64,000 nt of DNA from Quadrisphaera sp. RL12-1S (GCF_014270065.1 NZ_JACNME010000011.1:62001-126000); one strand, 5' to 3'; positions 9,101 through 18,081 are shown, counted from the first letter of the stretch. Notes: generated by a model from the letters alone, not told the origin. Made by a program: numbers and translations.

Positions 9101-9205
9101 GTGCTGCTCGCCCTCGGACTCCTGCCCTTCGTCGCGGCGCTCGTGTTCCTGCTCGACCTCATCGAGCGCCGGCTGCTCGTGGAGGCCCGCCCCCGCCGGC
9201 GGTGA
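9101..9205 (+). CDS. small single-helix membrane protein (34 aa)
   Basis: A short reading frame with a GTG start preceded by AGGGAG at nine bases. It encodes one hydrophobic helix (residues 1-20, LLALGLLPFVAALVFLL) followed by a charged tail ERRLLVEARPRRR. The pattern of one helix plus a basic C-terminus is typical of small membrane proteins. It lies 70 bases after the CNNM pair and converges with the GAF-ANTAR gene. No family is recognised and the size makes chance possible. Confidence 0.4.
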   Translation: MLLALGLLPFVAALVFLLDLIERRLLVEARPRRR

Positions 9206-9247
9206 GCCGGTGCGGGCCGCCGCCGCGTCGCCCGGGGAAGGCCGCCG

Positions 9248-9958
9248 TCACCAGCCGGTGTCGCGTCCCTGGGACACCGCCTCCACCACCTCGCCGGCCA
9301 GCTCGGCCAGCTTGCGGTTGGAGTCCTGGGAGCGCCGGGACAGCAGCGCGAAGGCCTGCTCGGGGGTGACCCTCCGCTGCACCGCGACGACGCCCTTGGC
9401 CTGCTCGATCACCGCTCGCGAGGCCATGGCCCGCTGCAGCTGCTCCGCGAGCTCGCGGGTGCTCTCCACCGCGAGGGCGTTGGTGAGGGCGATCGCGGCG
9501 TGCCCGGCGAAGACCGTGGCCACCTCGCGGGACTCCTCGCTCAGGACGCCCTCGCCGCCGGTGTCGTAGAGGTTCAGCGCCCCCACCGTGCGGCCTGGGA
9601 CGGCCAGGCCCACGGACAGCGTGGCGCGCACCCCGGCGCGGGCCGCCACCTCGGAGAACCCGGGGTAGGCCTGGTCGCCGAGGGAGGTGTTGCGGATGGC
9701 GATGGTCTGGCCGGACATCGCGGCGTCCATGCACGGGCCGAAACCGAGCTCGTACTGGCGCTCGTCCAGCTGCACGGCCAGGCTGCCGGTGAACGCCACG
9801 GACGTCGCGCGACGCCCCTGCACCAGCGTCACCGAGGCCTCGTCGACGCCCGGCACCGAGTCGCGGGCGAGCTCGGCGACGCGCTGGAGCACGGCGTTCA
9901 GCGGCGTCCTGTCGAGGAGGATCCTTCCCAGCTCGGCGTAGGCGACGTCGACCGACAT
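9248..9958 (-). CDS. GAF and ANTAR domain protein
   Basis: A 236-residue cytoplasmic regulator. Residues 15-165 form a GAF sensor domain (LGFGPCMDAAMSGQ and VGLAVPGRTVGALNLY motifs). Residues about 170-228 form an ANTAR RNA-binding domain (RAVIEQAKGVVAVQRRVTPE, then AFALLSRRSQDSNRKL). ANTAR proteins act as antiterminators that bind paired hexaloop RNA stems. The ATG start has GGAG five bases upstream. A second ANTAR protein is encoded at 33629. Its target transcript is not evident. Confidence 0.88.
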   Translation of the reverse strand: MSVDVAYAELGRILLDRTPLNAVLQRVAELARDSVPGVDEASVTLVQGRRATSVAFTGSLAVQLDERQYELGFGPCMDAAMSGQTIAIRNTSLGDQAYPGFSEVAARAGVRATLSVGLAVPGRTVGALNLYDTGGEGVLSEESREVATVFAGHAAIALTNALAVESTRELAEQLQRAMASRAVIEQAKGVVAVQRRVTPEQAFALLSRRSQDSNRKLAELAGEVVEAVSQGRDTGW

Positions 9959-10061
9959 GCAGGCTCCCCGTGGTGCTCGGCGCCCCCCGCTGGTCTCGAC
10001 GGGCGGTCGCCCAATCTAGTCGGGCAGCCCCGCGGTGGCGCGAGCGGACGGCACGCGACGA

Positions 10062-10106
10062 GGCGACCCCCGGTGGAGCGCCTCACGCACTCCACCGGGG
10101 GTCGCC
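10062..10106 (-). terminator. terminator of the 10129-11064 gene
   Basis: A perfect 17-bp stem (GGCGACCCCCGGTGGAG and its complement) with an 11-base loop lies 23 bases beyond the stop of the minus-strand gene at 10129. It is among the strongest hairpins in the window. Confidence 0.8.
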
Positions 10107-10128
10107 GGTCATCGGGGACGGGTGGCTG

Positions 10129-11064
10129 TCAGGAGCCCACGACCGGGGGCTGCTCGCCCTCGGCCGGCGCCGACGGAGCCGCCGGGGCCGTGGGCGCCTG
10201 GCCCTGCTGCTGGCCCTGCTGCTGGCCCTGCGGGGCGGCCGGGGCAGCCGGGGCAGCGCCCTTGCCGTCGGCCTTCGCGCCACCCTGCTCCTGGGCCGGG
10301 GCCGGCGGAGCCGCCGGACCGCCCTGGGCGGGGCCGCCCTGGGGCGGGGTCGGGGCCGTGGAGACCGAGGTCGCGTCCAGCGTGGTGCCGTCGCCGGCCA
10401 CGGAGCCCTCCGCGACGACGTGGGCGCCCACCACGAGGACGGTGGAGCGGTCGGACGTCGCCGGCTGGGCGGGGGCGGCGGGCTGGGAGCCCTTCTGGTC
10501 ACCCGAGGCCACCGGCGCGGAGGAGGCGGACGGCGCGGAGGAGGCGGACGGCGCAGAGGAGGCCGACGGCGCCGCGGGAGCGGCCGGCGCCGAGGGCTGG
10601 GAGCCCTCCTGGCCCGAGGGGGCCGCCGGGGGCGCCGGCGGCGTGGGCGCCGTGCTGTAGGTGGTGCTGCTGCCGGTGCTCACCGTCCGGGTGAAGCCGT
10701 CCTGGTCGACCAGGGTGAAGCCCGAGTCGGTGACCTCCTTGACGGTGCCGTCGAGGTGCGGCGCGTGCTGGCCCGCCGCGGGACCGGCAGCCGGGCCACC
10801 AGCGGCGGGGCCGCCGGCGGGACCGCCAGCGGGCGCCTGGCCCTGGGCGGAGGCGTCACCGGAGGGAGCGGCGGGCGCGCTGGCCGAGGTGGAGGCCGAC
10901 GGCGAGGTCGGCATCCCGTCGGCGAGGGCGAGACCCGCGCCGCCGACGGTCAGTCCGCCGGCCAGGGCGATGGCGAGGACCGTGCGACGGCCGCGGCGCG
11001 AGCGCCCGCCCTGGGCGGAGCTGGCGTCGGTGGGGATCCAGGTGGGCTGCGTGGGCTGGTTCAC
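10129..11064 (-). CDS. secreted or anchored Ala/Pro/Ser-rich protein with DUF5666-like segments
   Basis: A 311-residue low-complexity protein. After 35 polar residues comes a hydrophobic helix (VLAIALAGGLTVGGAGLALA), a signal peptide or anchor. The outside part alternates Ala/Pro/Gln/Ser-rich linkers with two short beta-rich segments (LDGTVKEVTDSGFTLVDQDG, and VLVVGAHVVAEGSVAGDGT) that resemble DUF5666 repeats; this is a weak resemblance judged by eye. Residues near the middle hold three copies of the hexapeptide SASSAP. The GTG start has TGGAGG six bases upstream. It is divergent from the two-component system at 11209, whose target it may be. Confidence 0.7.
   Translation of the reverse strand: MNQPTQPTWIPTDASSAQGGRSRRGRRTVLAIALAGGLTVGGAGLALADGMPTSPSASTSASAPAAPSGDASAQGQAPAGGPAGGPAAGGPAAGPAAGQHAPHLDGTVKEVTDSGFTLVDQDGFTRTVSTGSSTTYSTAPTPPAPPAAPSGQEGSQPSAPAAPAAPSASSAPSASSAPSASSAPVASGDQKGSQPAAPAQPATSDRSTVLVVGAHVVAEGSVAGDGTTLDATSVSTAPTPPQGGPAQGGPAAPPAPAQEQGGAKADGKGAAPAAPAAPQGQQQGQQQGQAPTAPAAPSAPAEGEQPPVVGS
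10509..10566. repeat. three in-frame 18-bp tandem copies (SASSAP)
   Basis: The minus-strand gene contains tandem 18-bp units read as GGCGCGGAGGAGGCGGAC on the plus strand. They encode SASSAP three times, the last copy with one base change. This is a slippage-prone linker in the secreted protein. Confidence 0.7.
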
Positions 11065-11208
11065 GATGTCCTCCAGAGGAGTCGTGGCCCGCCGGTTCAG
11101 CGGGACCTGACGACAACGCTGGGCGGCGGGTCTGAAGCCGACCTGAAGCGGAGGGGGCACCGCGCCGTCTTCAGCAGCCCCTCAGGCTGGGCCGACCAGA
11201 ATGGTCGT

Positions 11209-11883
11209 GTGCCCGCTCCCGCTGCTCGTGCCCTGGTCGTGGAGGACGACGCCTCCGTCCGCGACGCCCTCGTCGACGCCCTTCGCAGCGACGGCTTCGT
11301 GGTGGAGGCCCTCGCCGACGGCGAGGGCTTCGAGAGCGCCGTCGACGCCTTCCGGCCCGACGTCGCCCTGCTGGACGTCATGCTGCCGGGCCCGCGCGAC
11401 GGGTTCGCGCTGGCGCGCGCGCTGCGCGAGCGCAGCGACGCTGGCCTGCTCTTCCTCACCGCGCGCGACGCCGTGGACGACAGGCTGCGCGGGTTCTCCA
11501 CCGGCGCCGACGACTACGTGGTCAAGCCGTACGTGACGGCGGAGCTGCTGGCCCGCGTGCGCGCCCTGCTGCAGCGCCTCGGACGGGTCCCGTCCACGGT
11601 GCAGGTGGGGGACCTCGTGCTGGACGAGGCCTCGGCGGTGGCCACCCGCGGCGGGCAGGTGCTGGACCTCACGGGCACCGAGCACCGCCTGCTGGCCTAC
11701 CTCGTGGCCGGCCGGGGCCGCACGCTGAGCAAGACCCAGATCCTGACCCAGGTGTGGGGGTACGAGGACTACGACCCGAACCTCGTCGAGGTGCACGTCA
11801 GCGCCCTGCGCCGGAAGACCGAGGCCCACGGTCCGCGTCTGATCCACACCGTGCGCGGCCTCGGCTACGTGCTGCGGCCCTGA
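11209..11883 (+). CDS. OmpR/PhoB-family response regulator
   Basis: A 224-residue two-component response regulator. The receiver domain (residues 8-118) has the acidic pocket EDD at 12-14, phospho-acceptor Asp56 in LLDVMLPG, and Lys106 in DDYVVKPY. The C-terminal OmpR-type winged helix (about 130-222) has LTGTEHRLLAYL, QVWGYEDYDPNLVEVHVSALRRK and the closing IHTVRGLGYVL. The GTG start at 11209 lacks a ribosome site and may be leaderless. The stop overlaps the kinase start (TGATG). The divergent secreted protein at 10129 is a candidate target. Confidence 0.9.
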   Translation: MPAPAARALVVEDDASVRDALVDALRSDGFVVEALADGEGFESAVDAFRPDVALLDVMLPGPRDGFALARALRERSDAGLLFLTARDAVDDRLRGFSTGADDYVVKPYVTAELLARVRALLQRLGRVPSTVQVGDLVLDEASAVATRGGQVLDLTGTEHRLLAYLVAGRGRTLSKTQILTQVWGYEDYDPNLVEVHVSALRRKTEAHGPRLIHTVRGLGYVLRP

Positions 11884-13346
11884 TGCGCGCCCTGCAGCCC
11901 CTCGCCCGCCGCGAGCGCCTCAGCACCGGACCTGCCTCCCTGGCCGGCCGGGTCCGCTGGTCGGTGCTCGTGCTGCTGGCGCTGCTGCTGGTGGCGCTGT
12001 TCGTCGTCGTCGACGTCCTGCTGGTGGTGCGGCTGCGCTCCGACCTGCAGACGCGCCTGACCGACCGCGCCGCGCTGGCCCAGCAGCTGGACGGCTCGCT
12101 GTCCTCGCAGCAGCTGCTGGACAAGCTGCAGGGCGACGGGGTGCTGGGCGAGCTGTGCACCCAGGACCAGGGGTGCGTCAGCACGCCCGTGGCCCCGGCT
12201 CCCCCGGGCAGCTCGGGGACCGGTGGAGGCGACGAGGGGCCCGGGACGTCGCGAGGCCCCGCGGGCGGGCCGCCGGCCGGGCCGGGCGCCGCCGCCCAGG
12301 TGCAGCGCGAGGGCAGCAAGCTGTTCCTGGTCACCCAGCTGGCCAGCGGCGCCCAGCTGACGCTGTCCGTGGACGACTCCTACGTGGGCGAGGCGCTGAC
12401 CGGTCTCGTCGTCCTGGAGGTGCTCGGCGGGGCGGCGGGCCTGGTGGTGGCGTGGTTCGCGCTGGGCCGGGTGGTCGGCGTGGCGCTGCGGCCGCTGGAC
12501 GAGATGACGTCCGTGGCGCGCAGCATCGCTGCCGGTGACCGGGGGCGGCGCCTGGGGTCCGGGCGCTCGGACACCGAGCTGGGGCGCACCGCGCTGGCGT
12601 TCGACGCGATGATCGACGAGCTGGAGTCGGCCGTGGCCACCGCGGAGCGGTCCCAGCAGCAGATGCGCGCGTTCCTGTCCGACGCCTCCCACGAGCTGCG
12701 CACCCCGCTGGCCGGCTTCCAGGCCAGCGCGGAGAACCTCCTGCGCGACGACCCGGGCCGCGAGGACCGCGAGCGGGCGCTCGCGGCGATGGTGCGGGAG
12801 AGCACGCGGGCGTCGCGGCTGGTGGGAGACCTGCTCACCGCGGCCCGGCTGGAGGAGGGCGTCGAGCTGCAGCGCGCCGAGGTCGACGTCGTCGAGCTGG
12901 CGCGCCAGGAGGTGGAGCGACAGCGGCTCCTCGGCACCGGGACGACCTGGGGCGTGGAGGCGGCGGGGCCGCTGGTGGTGAGCTGCGACGCGGTGCGGGT
13001 GGGCCAGGTGCTCACCAACCTGCTCGACAACGCGCGCCGCGCCGTCGCCGGTGCGGGCTCGGTGGTGGTGTCGGTGGCCGCGCGGGAGGGCGAGGCCGTC
13101 CTCGAGGTGCGCGACACCGGTCCGGGCATCCCCGCCGACCAGCGCGAGCGGGTCTTCGAGCGGCTGGTGCGCCTGGACGCGGGCCGCGACCGGCGCTCCG
13201 GCGGTGCGGGGCTGGGCCTGGCGATCGCCCGCGCCATCGCCCGCGCTCACGGCGGGAACCTCGTGGCCGCCGACCCCGGCCGCAGCGCCGACGGGAAGGG
13301 ACCGGGCGCCGTCCTGCGGCTGACACTCCCCCTCACCTCCGTGTGA
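11883..13346 (+). CDS. sensor histidine kinase
   Basis: A 487-residue membrane kinase and cognate partner of the regulator it overlaps. Helix one is near residues 28-50, followed by an extracellular sensor of about 130 residues with a Gly/Pro-rich stretch and two cysteines in ELCTQDQGCVS that could form a disulfide. Helix two is near 178-200, then HAMP, dimerisation with phospho-acceptor His270 in SHELRTPLAGF, and the ATPase domain with N box (NLLDNARRAV), G1 (DTGPGIP) and G2 (GAGLGLAIARAI). All catalytic motifs are intact. The stimulus is not known. Confidence 0.9.
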   Translation: MRALQPLARRERLSTGPASLAGRVRWSVLVLLALLLVALFVVVDVLLVVRLRSDLQTRLTDRAALAQQLDGSLSSQQLLDKLQGDGVLGELCTQDQGCVSTPVAPAPPGSSGTGGGDEGPGTSRGPAGGPPAGPGAAAQVQREGSKLFLVTQLASGAQLTLSVDDSYVGEALTGLVVLEVLGGAAGLVVAWFALGRVVGVALRPLDEMTSVARSIAAGDRGRRLGSGRSDTELGRTALAFDAMIDELESAVATAERSQQQMRAFLSDASHELRTPLAGFQASAENLLRDDPGREDRERALAAMVRESTRASRLVGDLLTAARLEEGVELQRAEVDVVELARQEVERQRLLGTGTTWGVEAAGPLVVSCDAVRVGQVLTNLLDNARRAVAGAGSVVVSVAAREGEAVLEVRDTGPGIPADQRERVFERLVRLDAGRDRRSGGAGLGLAIARAIARAHGGNLVAADPGRSADGKGPGAVLRLTLPLTSV

Positions 13347-13388
13347 CCACGGGGGACGTCCGCAGCCGCTGCGCACGTCCCCCGTGGT
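13346..13388. terminator. bidirectional terminator between kinase and oxidoreductase genes
   Basis: A 14-bp perfect stem (ACCACGGGGGACGT) begins on the last base of the kinase stop codon and lies between two convergent genes, so it can serve both. Confidence 0.75.
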
Positions 13389-13409
13389 CGCGGGCCGAGA
13401 GCTGGCGGG

Positions 13410-14615
13410 TCAGGCGGTGGGCGGGTTCCCGAGGTCGCGGACCGGCAGGCGCTCCCCGCCGCGGCGCATCGACTCGTGCGCGACCACGCCGGGCAGGGTG
13501 TACCGCGCTGCGACCCAGGCGTTGACCGGCGGCAGCGTGCGGGTGTTCACCGCGGTGACGAAGTCGTCGACGAGGAGCTGGTGGCTGCCCTCGTGGCCGT
13601 TCGGCGCCCCGGCGAACTCCTGCGGCAGGCGCGCGACGTCGTGGACGGGCGCGTGCCCCGACACGAACGCCGCCCGCAGCTCGGGCGCCACGTGGGCGAG
13701 CGAGGGGTCGTCCTCGGAGACCGAGGCCTCGGAGTCGAGGTCGGCGGAGACGTCCTGCACGCCCTGCTTGTCCTGGAACAGCGACACCGTGGCCAGCTGC
13801 TCGAAGCTGGCGTCCGTGCCGAAGAACCGGAACCGCGACTCGCGCAGGTGCGAGGGGTAGCCCACGCGGCGCATCTCGTTGGTGCGCACCACGCCGCCGT
13901 CGGACAGCTCGAACAGCGCGGTGGCGTTGGAGACGTCGTTGTCGAACATCGACACGTCCCTGTCGAAGACGCCGTCGCCGCGGGTGTCGGCCACACCGAG
14001 GCAGCTCACCGACACCACGTGCGCGGCGTCGGTGTCGAGCGCACCGAGCACGCCGCCGAGGGCGTGGGTGGGGTAGAGCATGGGCGGGTAGGAGGCGGTG
14101 GCCTTCCAGCCCTCGCCGCCGGAGTAGCGGTAGGCGTCGTAGAAGCCCAGGTCCATGTCGTGGACGTAGTCGCCCTCGGCGTAGAACACCCGGCCGAAGG
14201 TCCCCTTCTCCACGTGGGAGCGGGCGTAGACGGTGGCCGGGTTGTAGTGGCTGGTCTCACCCATCATGTAGGTGAGGCCTGTCTCGGCCACGGCGTCGAC
14301 GATGGCGGCGATCTCGTCCTCGGTGATGGCCATGGGGACGGCGGAGTAGACGTGCTTGCCGGCGCGCAGCGCCTGCACGACCAGCGGGCCGTGGGTCCAG
14401 CGCTGGGTGAAGATCGCGACGGCGTCGACGTCGGAGGCGAGCGCGTCCTCGAAGGAGGCGAAGGTGCCGGCGAGGCCCTGCTCGGCCACCAGCGCCTCCG
14501 CCCGCTCGGGCAGCACGTCGGTGACGTGGACGTCGGAGACGCCGGGGTGGCGCCGGAAGAGCTCGGTGAAGGAGCCGGCGAACTGGCCGGCGCCGATGAC
14601 GGCGATCGAGAACAC
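13410..14615 (-). CDS. Gfo/Idh/MocA-family NAD(P)-dependent oxidoreductase
   Basis: A 401-residue sugar-type dehydrogenase. The N-terminal Rossmann fold begins IAVIGAGQFAGSF and includes the family's nicotinamide-side KHVYSAVPMAI (in place of the common EKP). The C-terminal half is the alpha/beta GFO_IDH_MocA C domain; the usual catalytic Lys/His pattern is altered, so the reaction is uncertain. It is the last gene of a minus-strand operon with a sugar ABC transporter, so it probably acts on the imported sugar or its oxidised derivative. The GTG start lies 80 bases beyond the binding-protein stop. Confidence 0.85.
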   Translation of the reverse strand: MFSIAVIGAGQFAGSFTELFRRHPGVSDVHVTDVLPERAEALVAEQGLAGTFASFEDALASDVDAVAIFTQRWTHGPLVVQALRAGKHVYSAVPMAITEDEIAAIVDAVAETGLTYMMGETSHYNPATVYARSHVEKGTFGRVFYAEGDYVHDMDLGFYDAYRYSGGEGWKATASYPPMLYPTHALGGVLGALDTDAAHVVSVSCLGVADTRGDGVFDRDVSMFDNDVSNATALFELSDGGVVRTNEMRRVGYPSHLRESRFRFFGTDASFEQLATVSLFQDKQGVQDVSADLDSEASVSEDDPSLAHVAPELRAAFVSGHAPVHDVARLPQEFAGAPNGHEGSHQLLVDDFVTAVNTRTLPPVNAWVAARYTLPGVVAHESMRRGGERLPVRDLGNPPTA

Positions 14616-14695
14616 GGGGGGTGGACCTCCGGGTCGTGGGGCCCCCGGTCGGGGCCTGCGGGTTCTGGGCGCTCACCGCGGCGAGCGGGGAGGGG

Positions 14696-16081
14696 CTACT
14701 GGAAGACGGCCTCGACGCGTCCGTTGACGGCGGTCAGCGAGGAGGCGGGGGCCTGCCCGCCGACCACCTGGTCCATCGCCGTCCCCATGATCGACTGGAC
14801 CTCGGAGGCCTGGAGGATCTCCGGGTAGGGGAACGTCTCGCCGTCGGCGATGGGGTCGGTGAACGCGGTGACGTCGAGGCCGGTCTTGGAGAGGGTCTCG
14901 ACGGCGGCGGGCGTCGTGGAGGCGATGGCGGGGAAGACGATCCCGCCGCGGGCGACGACGTCCTGGCAGGCGGGGCTGGCCAGGTAGCGCACCCACTTCC
15001 ACGCCGCGCCCTTGTTCTGGGACGTGGTGGAGATGGAGTCGCCCAGGGAGTTGGTCATCGTCTTGCGGCCCTCGGGGCCCACGGGGGTCTTGGCCACGGC
15101 GAGCTCGACGCCCTTGAGCTTGGAGTAGTTGGCGATGTTCCAGGAGCCGTTGGTGATGAGGGCGTACTTGCCGGCCTGCAGCTGCTGGTCCAGCGAGCCG
15201 CCCTGGGTGAGGGACAGCGGCGGCATGTAGCCCTTGTCGACGAGCCCGGTCCACCACGCGATGGCCTGCTGGAAGCGGGGGTCGTCGTAGTGGAAGGTCG
15301 TCCCCCACGCCTCGTCGATCGGAGACCACCCGGTGGTCTGGGTGAACCACGACCACTGCGTCTGCCCGAACGCCTCGCCGGAGTTCTCCAGGCCGAGGCC
15401 GTAGGTGGCGATCTTCGACCTGTCGAAGCCGGGCTCGTCGCCGCGCACGCCGTTGGTGTCGACGGTGAGGTGGGCGACGGCCTTCTCGAAGGTGCCGCCG
15501 TCGGTGGGGTTCCACGTCAGGGCGTTCATCTGCTCCGCCGTCAGGCCCGCCTTCGCGGCCATGTCGGCGTTGTAGAACATCCCGACGGTGTCGAAGTCCT
15601 TCGGGAGGCCGTACCGCTTGCCGTCCGGGCCGACCCAGAGCTCGGCGCTGCCCGGCACGTACTGGCCGAGGTCCAGGCCGGAGGAGGCCACCTGGGAGTC
15701 CAGGGGCTCGATGAGGCCGCGCGCGGCGAACTCCCCGAAGCGCGAGGTGTGGTCGACGAAGACGTCCGGCGCCGACCCGGCGACGAAGCCGGTGAAGAGC
15801 TTGTTCCAGTAGTCGTCCCACCCGAACTGCTCGATCTGCACGTCGACGTCGGGGTTGGCGGCGTGGAAGTCGGTGGCGCACTGCTGGTAGGCGGGCAGCT
15901 GGGCGGAGTCCCACATCCAGTAGGTGATGGTGCCGCTCTCCCCGTCCCCTCCCTGGTCCACGCCGTAGGAGGCGCAGCCGCTCACGGTCAGCGCGAGCGC
16001 GGCGGTGGCGGCGGCCAGCCCGGCCCGGAGGCGGCTCGGACGGCGGCGGGAACGGCGGGGGCTGGGTGCGGAGGTGCTCAT
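14696..16081 (-). CDS. sugar ABC transporter substrate-binding lipoprotein
   Basis: A family 1 extracellular solute-binding protein of 461 residues. An Arg-rich N-terminus, hydrophobic helix and lipobox LTVSGCAS mark it as a lipoprotein. The mature part begins GTITYWMWDSAQ, typical of CUT1 sugar-binding proteins, with W-rich ligand contacts such as FGWDDYWNKLF. It precedes the oxidoreductase and follows two permease genes; no ATPase is encoded here, so a shared MsiK-type ATPase elsewhere is likely, as is normal in actinomycetes. The divergent alpha-galactosidase-like enzyme suggests a galactoside or related oligosaccharide. Confidence 0.9.
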   Translation of the reverse strand: MSTSAPSPRRSRRRPSRLRAGLAAATAALALTVSGCASYGVDQGGDGESGTITYWMWDSAQLPAYQQCATDFHAANPDVDVQIEQFGWDDYWNKLFTGFVAGSAPDVFVDHTSRFGEFAARGLIEPLDSQVASSGLDLGQYVPGSAELWVGPDGKRYGLPKDFDTVGMFYNADMAAKAGLTAEQMNALTWNPTDGGTFEKAVAHLTVDTNGVRGDEPGFDRSKIATYGLGLENSGEAFGQTQWSWFTQTTGWSPIDEAWGTTFHYDDPRFQQAIAWWTGLVDKGYMPPLSLTQGGSLDQQLQAGKYALITNGSWNIANYSKLKGVELAVAKTPVGPEGRKTMTNSLGDSISTTSQNKGAAWKWVRYLASPACQDVVARGGIVFPAIASTTPAAVETLSKTGLDVTAFTDPIADGETFPYPEILQASEVQSIMGTAMDQVVGGQAPASSLTAVNGRVEAVFQ

Positions 16082-16091
16082 GTCGGGTGCC

Positions 16092-17051
16092 TCACTTGAT
16101 CCCGGAGAAGCCGATGGAGTCGACGATGCGCCGGCTGAAGACGGCGAAGAGGACGACGACGGGCAGCGCCGCCAGCAGCGTGGCGGCCATGAGGCCGGCC
16201 CAGTCAGGCGTGCCCTGCGGGGTCTGCGACCTGAAGACGCCCAGGCCCACGGTCAGCACGCGGACGCTGCGGTCGCTGGCCACCAGCAGCGGCCAGAAGT
16301 ACTCGTTCCAGGCCTGGATGTACTGCAGGATCGCCAGCGTGATGAGGGGCCCGGACGCCATGGGGGCGATGACCCGGAAGAAGCGGCGCACGGTGCCGGC
16401 GCCGTCGAGCACGGCGGCCTCCTCCACCTCGCGCGGGATGCCGAGGAAGAACTGCCGCAGGAAGAAGATGGCGAACGGCGTCATGAAGAAGAACGGCAGG
16501 ACGATCGCCGCGTAGGTGTTGAGCAGGCCCAGGTCCCGCATGAGCAGGAAGTTGGGCAGCTGCGTGAAGATCGGCGGCACCATGAGCGCGGTGAGGAAGA
16601 CGAAGAACACCGCGTCGCGCCCGGGCCAGCGCAGCCGGGCGAAGGCGTAGGCGGCCAGGGCGCCGAAGAAGACCTGGCCCGCGGTGATGAGCGTGGCCAC
16701 CAGCAGCGAGTTCAGCAGGTAGAGCCAGAAGTCGATGGCCGCGCCGGAGCCGCCCTGGGCCTGCGCCTGCGCCGTCGTCGACAGGCCGAGCACGCGCTCG
16801 AAGGCCCCGAAGGTGAACCCGACCGGCAGCGGCGAGGAGGGGTTGGTGGCCAGCTCGGTCCCGTTGGACAGCGCCGTGCGCAGCATCCAGTAGAAGGGGA
16901 ACAGCGTGACCAGCATGATCAGGACCAGCGTGGCCCAGGCGACGACGCGGCCGACGCCCACGCGGCGGTCGCGCGGGGCGCGCGCGGCGGTGGGTCCGCT
17001 CGCGCGGGTGGGGCCGGCGGCGGCCGGTTCGACGGGCGTGGTGACGGTCAC
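16092..17051 (-). CDS. carbohydrate ABC transporter permease (MalG type)
   Basis: A CUT1 inner-membrane permease of 319 residues with six predicted helices. The EAA loop reads EEAAVLDGAGTVRRFFRVIAP, which contacts the ATPase. The N-terminal 35 residues are an Ala/Pro-rich cytoplasmic extension. The GTG start was chosen for AGAGGAG eight bases upstream and for MalG-like length. The gene sits between the other permease and the binding protein in one operon. Confidence 0.9.
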   Translation of the reverse strand: MTVTTPVEPAAAGPTRASGPTAARAPRDRRVGVGRVVAWATLVLIMLVTLFPFYWMLRTALSNGTELATNPSSPLPVGFTFGAFERVLGLSTTAQAQAQGGSGAAIDFWLYLLNSLLVATLITAGQVFFGALAAYAFARLRWPGRDAVFFVFLTALMVPPIFTQLPNFLLMRDLGLLNTYAAIVLPFFFMTPFAIFFLRQFFLGIPREVEEAAVLDGAGTVRRFFRVIAPMASGPLITLAILQYIQAWNEYFWPLLVASDRSVRVLTVGLGVFRSQTPQGTPDWAGLMAATLLAALPVVVLFAVFSRRIVDSIGFSGIK

Positions 17052-17080
17052 GACGGGACTCCTCTGCTCCGGCTCGGGGT

Positions 17081-18007
17081 TCAGGCGAGGTCGGACTCGT
17101 TGGCGCGGGTGAGGCGCAGCTGGACGAACGCGACCGCGGCGAGGATCGCGAAGAGCACCACCGAGACCGCGGCGGCGTAGCCGAACTCCAGGCGCTGGAA
17201 GGCCAGGTCGAAGATGTAGTACTGGATCACCCGGCTCGCGTCCCCCGGCCCGCCGGAGGTGGTCACGGCCACGGTGTCGAACACCTGGAACGAGCCGGTG
17301 ACGGTGATGACCAGCACCAGGGCGAGCACGGGGCGCAGCAGCGGCAGCGTGATCGACCAGAACATGCGCCACTCGCTGGCGCCGTCGACCCGACCGGCCT
17401 CGTACAGGCCCTCGGGGATGGTCATGAGGCCGGCGAACACCAGCAGGGCCGTGTAGCCCATGTGCCGCCACACGTTGACCAGGGCGATGGTCGGCACCAC
17501 CCAGTCCTGCTCGCCGAAGAAGGGGATCGCGTCGAGCCCCAGGCCGGTGATCGCGGCGTTCACGATGCCGATCTGCGCGTCGAGCATCCAGTAGAAGAGC
17601 AGCGCCACGACGACGTTGGAGATGAGGAACGGCAGGACGACGACGCTGCGCACGAACACCGACCGGGTGACGCGCTGCAGCAGGACGGCGATGAGGACGG
17701 CGAGCACCGTCTGCACGACGATGTTGATGGCGACGTACTGCACCGTCACCTTCATGGCGTTCCAGAAGGTCTCGTCCGAGGCCATCCGCGCGTAGTTGTC
17801 CAGCCCGACGAACCGGGGGCGGCTGAAGAAGTCGTACTCGGTGAGGGAGAACCAGAGCCCGCGCAGGGTGGGCCAGAAGTAGAAGACGACGAAGCCCAGC
17901 AGGGCGGGGGCGATGAAGCCGACCGCCGCCAGGCCCTCCCGTGAGCTCCGCGGGGCGCGAGCGGGGGCCGGCGCGGTGCGCGGGGGCGAGGTGGTGCCTG
18001 CGGTCAC
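17081..18007 (-). CDS. sugar ABC transporter permease (MalF type)
   Basis: The second CUT1 permease, about 308 residues with six helices and EAA loop YEAGRVDGASEWRMFWSITLP. The first helix follows REGLAAVGFIAPALLGFVVFYFW-like residues near 30-50. Two starts are possible: GTG at 18019 without a ribosome site, and GTG at 18007 with GGAG six bases upstream, which is preferred. It is the first gene of the minus-strand transport operon and faces the ROK regulator across a 150-bp control region. Confidence 0.88.
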   Translation of the reverse strand: MTAGTTSPPRTAPAPARAPRSSREGLAAVGFIAPALLGFVVFYFWPTLRGLWFSLTEYDFFSRPRFVGLDNYARMASDETFWNAMKVTVQYVAINIVVQTVLAVLIAVLLQRVTRSVFVRSVVVLPFLISNVVVALLFYWMLDAQIGIVNAAITGLGLDAIPFFGEQDWVVPTIALVNVWRHMGYTALLVFAGLMTIPEGLYEAGRVDGASEWRMFWSITLPLLRPVLALVLVITVTGSFQVFDTVAVTTSGGPGDASRVIQYYIFDLAFQRLEFGYAAAVSVVLFAILAAVAFVQLRLTRANESDLA

Positions 18008-18058
18008 GGGGCTCTCCACGGCGGTGTGGTGGGGCGGGCGGGCCCGCTCGGGTGGTGA

Positions 18059-18081
18059 CTTGTTTCTACGGTGAAAGCAAG
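18059..18081. promoter_or_regulatory. candidate ROK operator between transporter and regulator
   Basis: An imperfect inverted repeat CTTG-TTTC / GAAAG-CAAG (18059-18081), with arms related after a one-base gap, sits between the divergent transporter and ROK genes and is AT-richer than its surroundings. ROK repressors typically bind AT-rich inverted repeats of this size. The link is inference. Confidence 0.45.
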
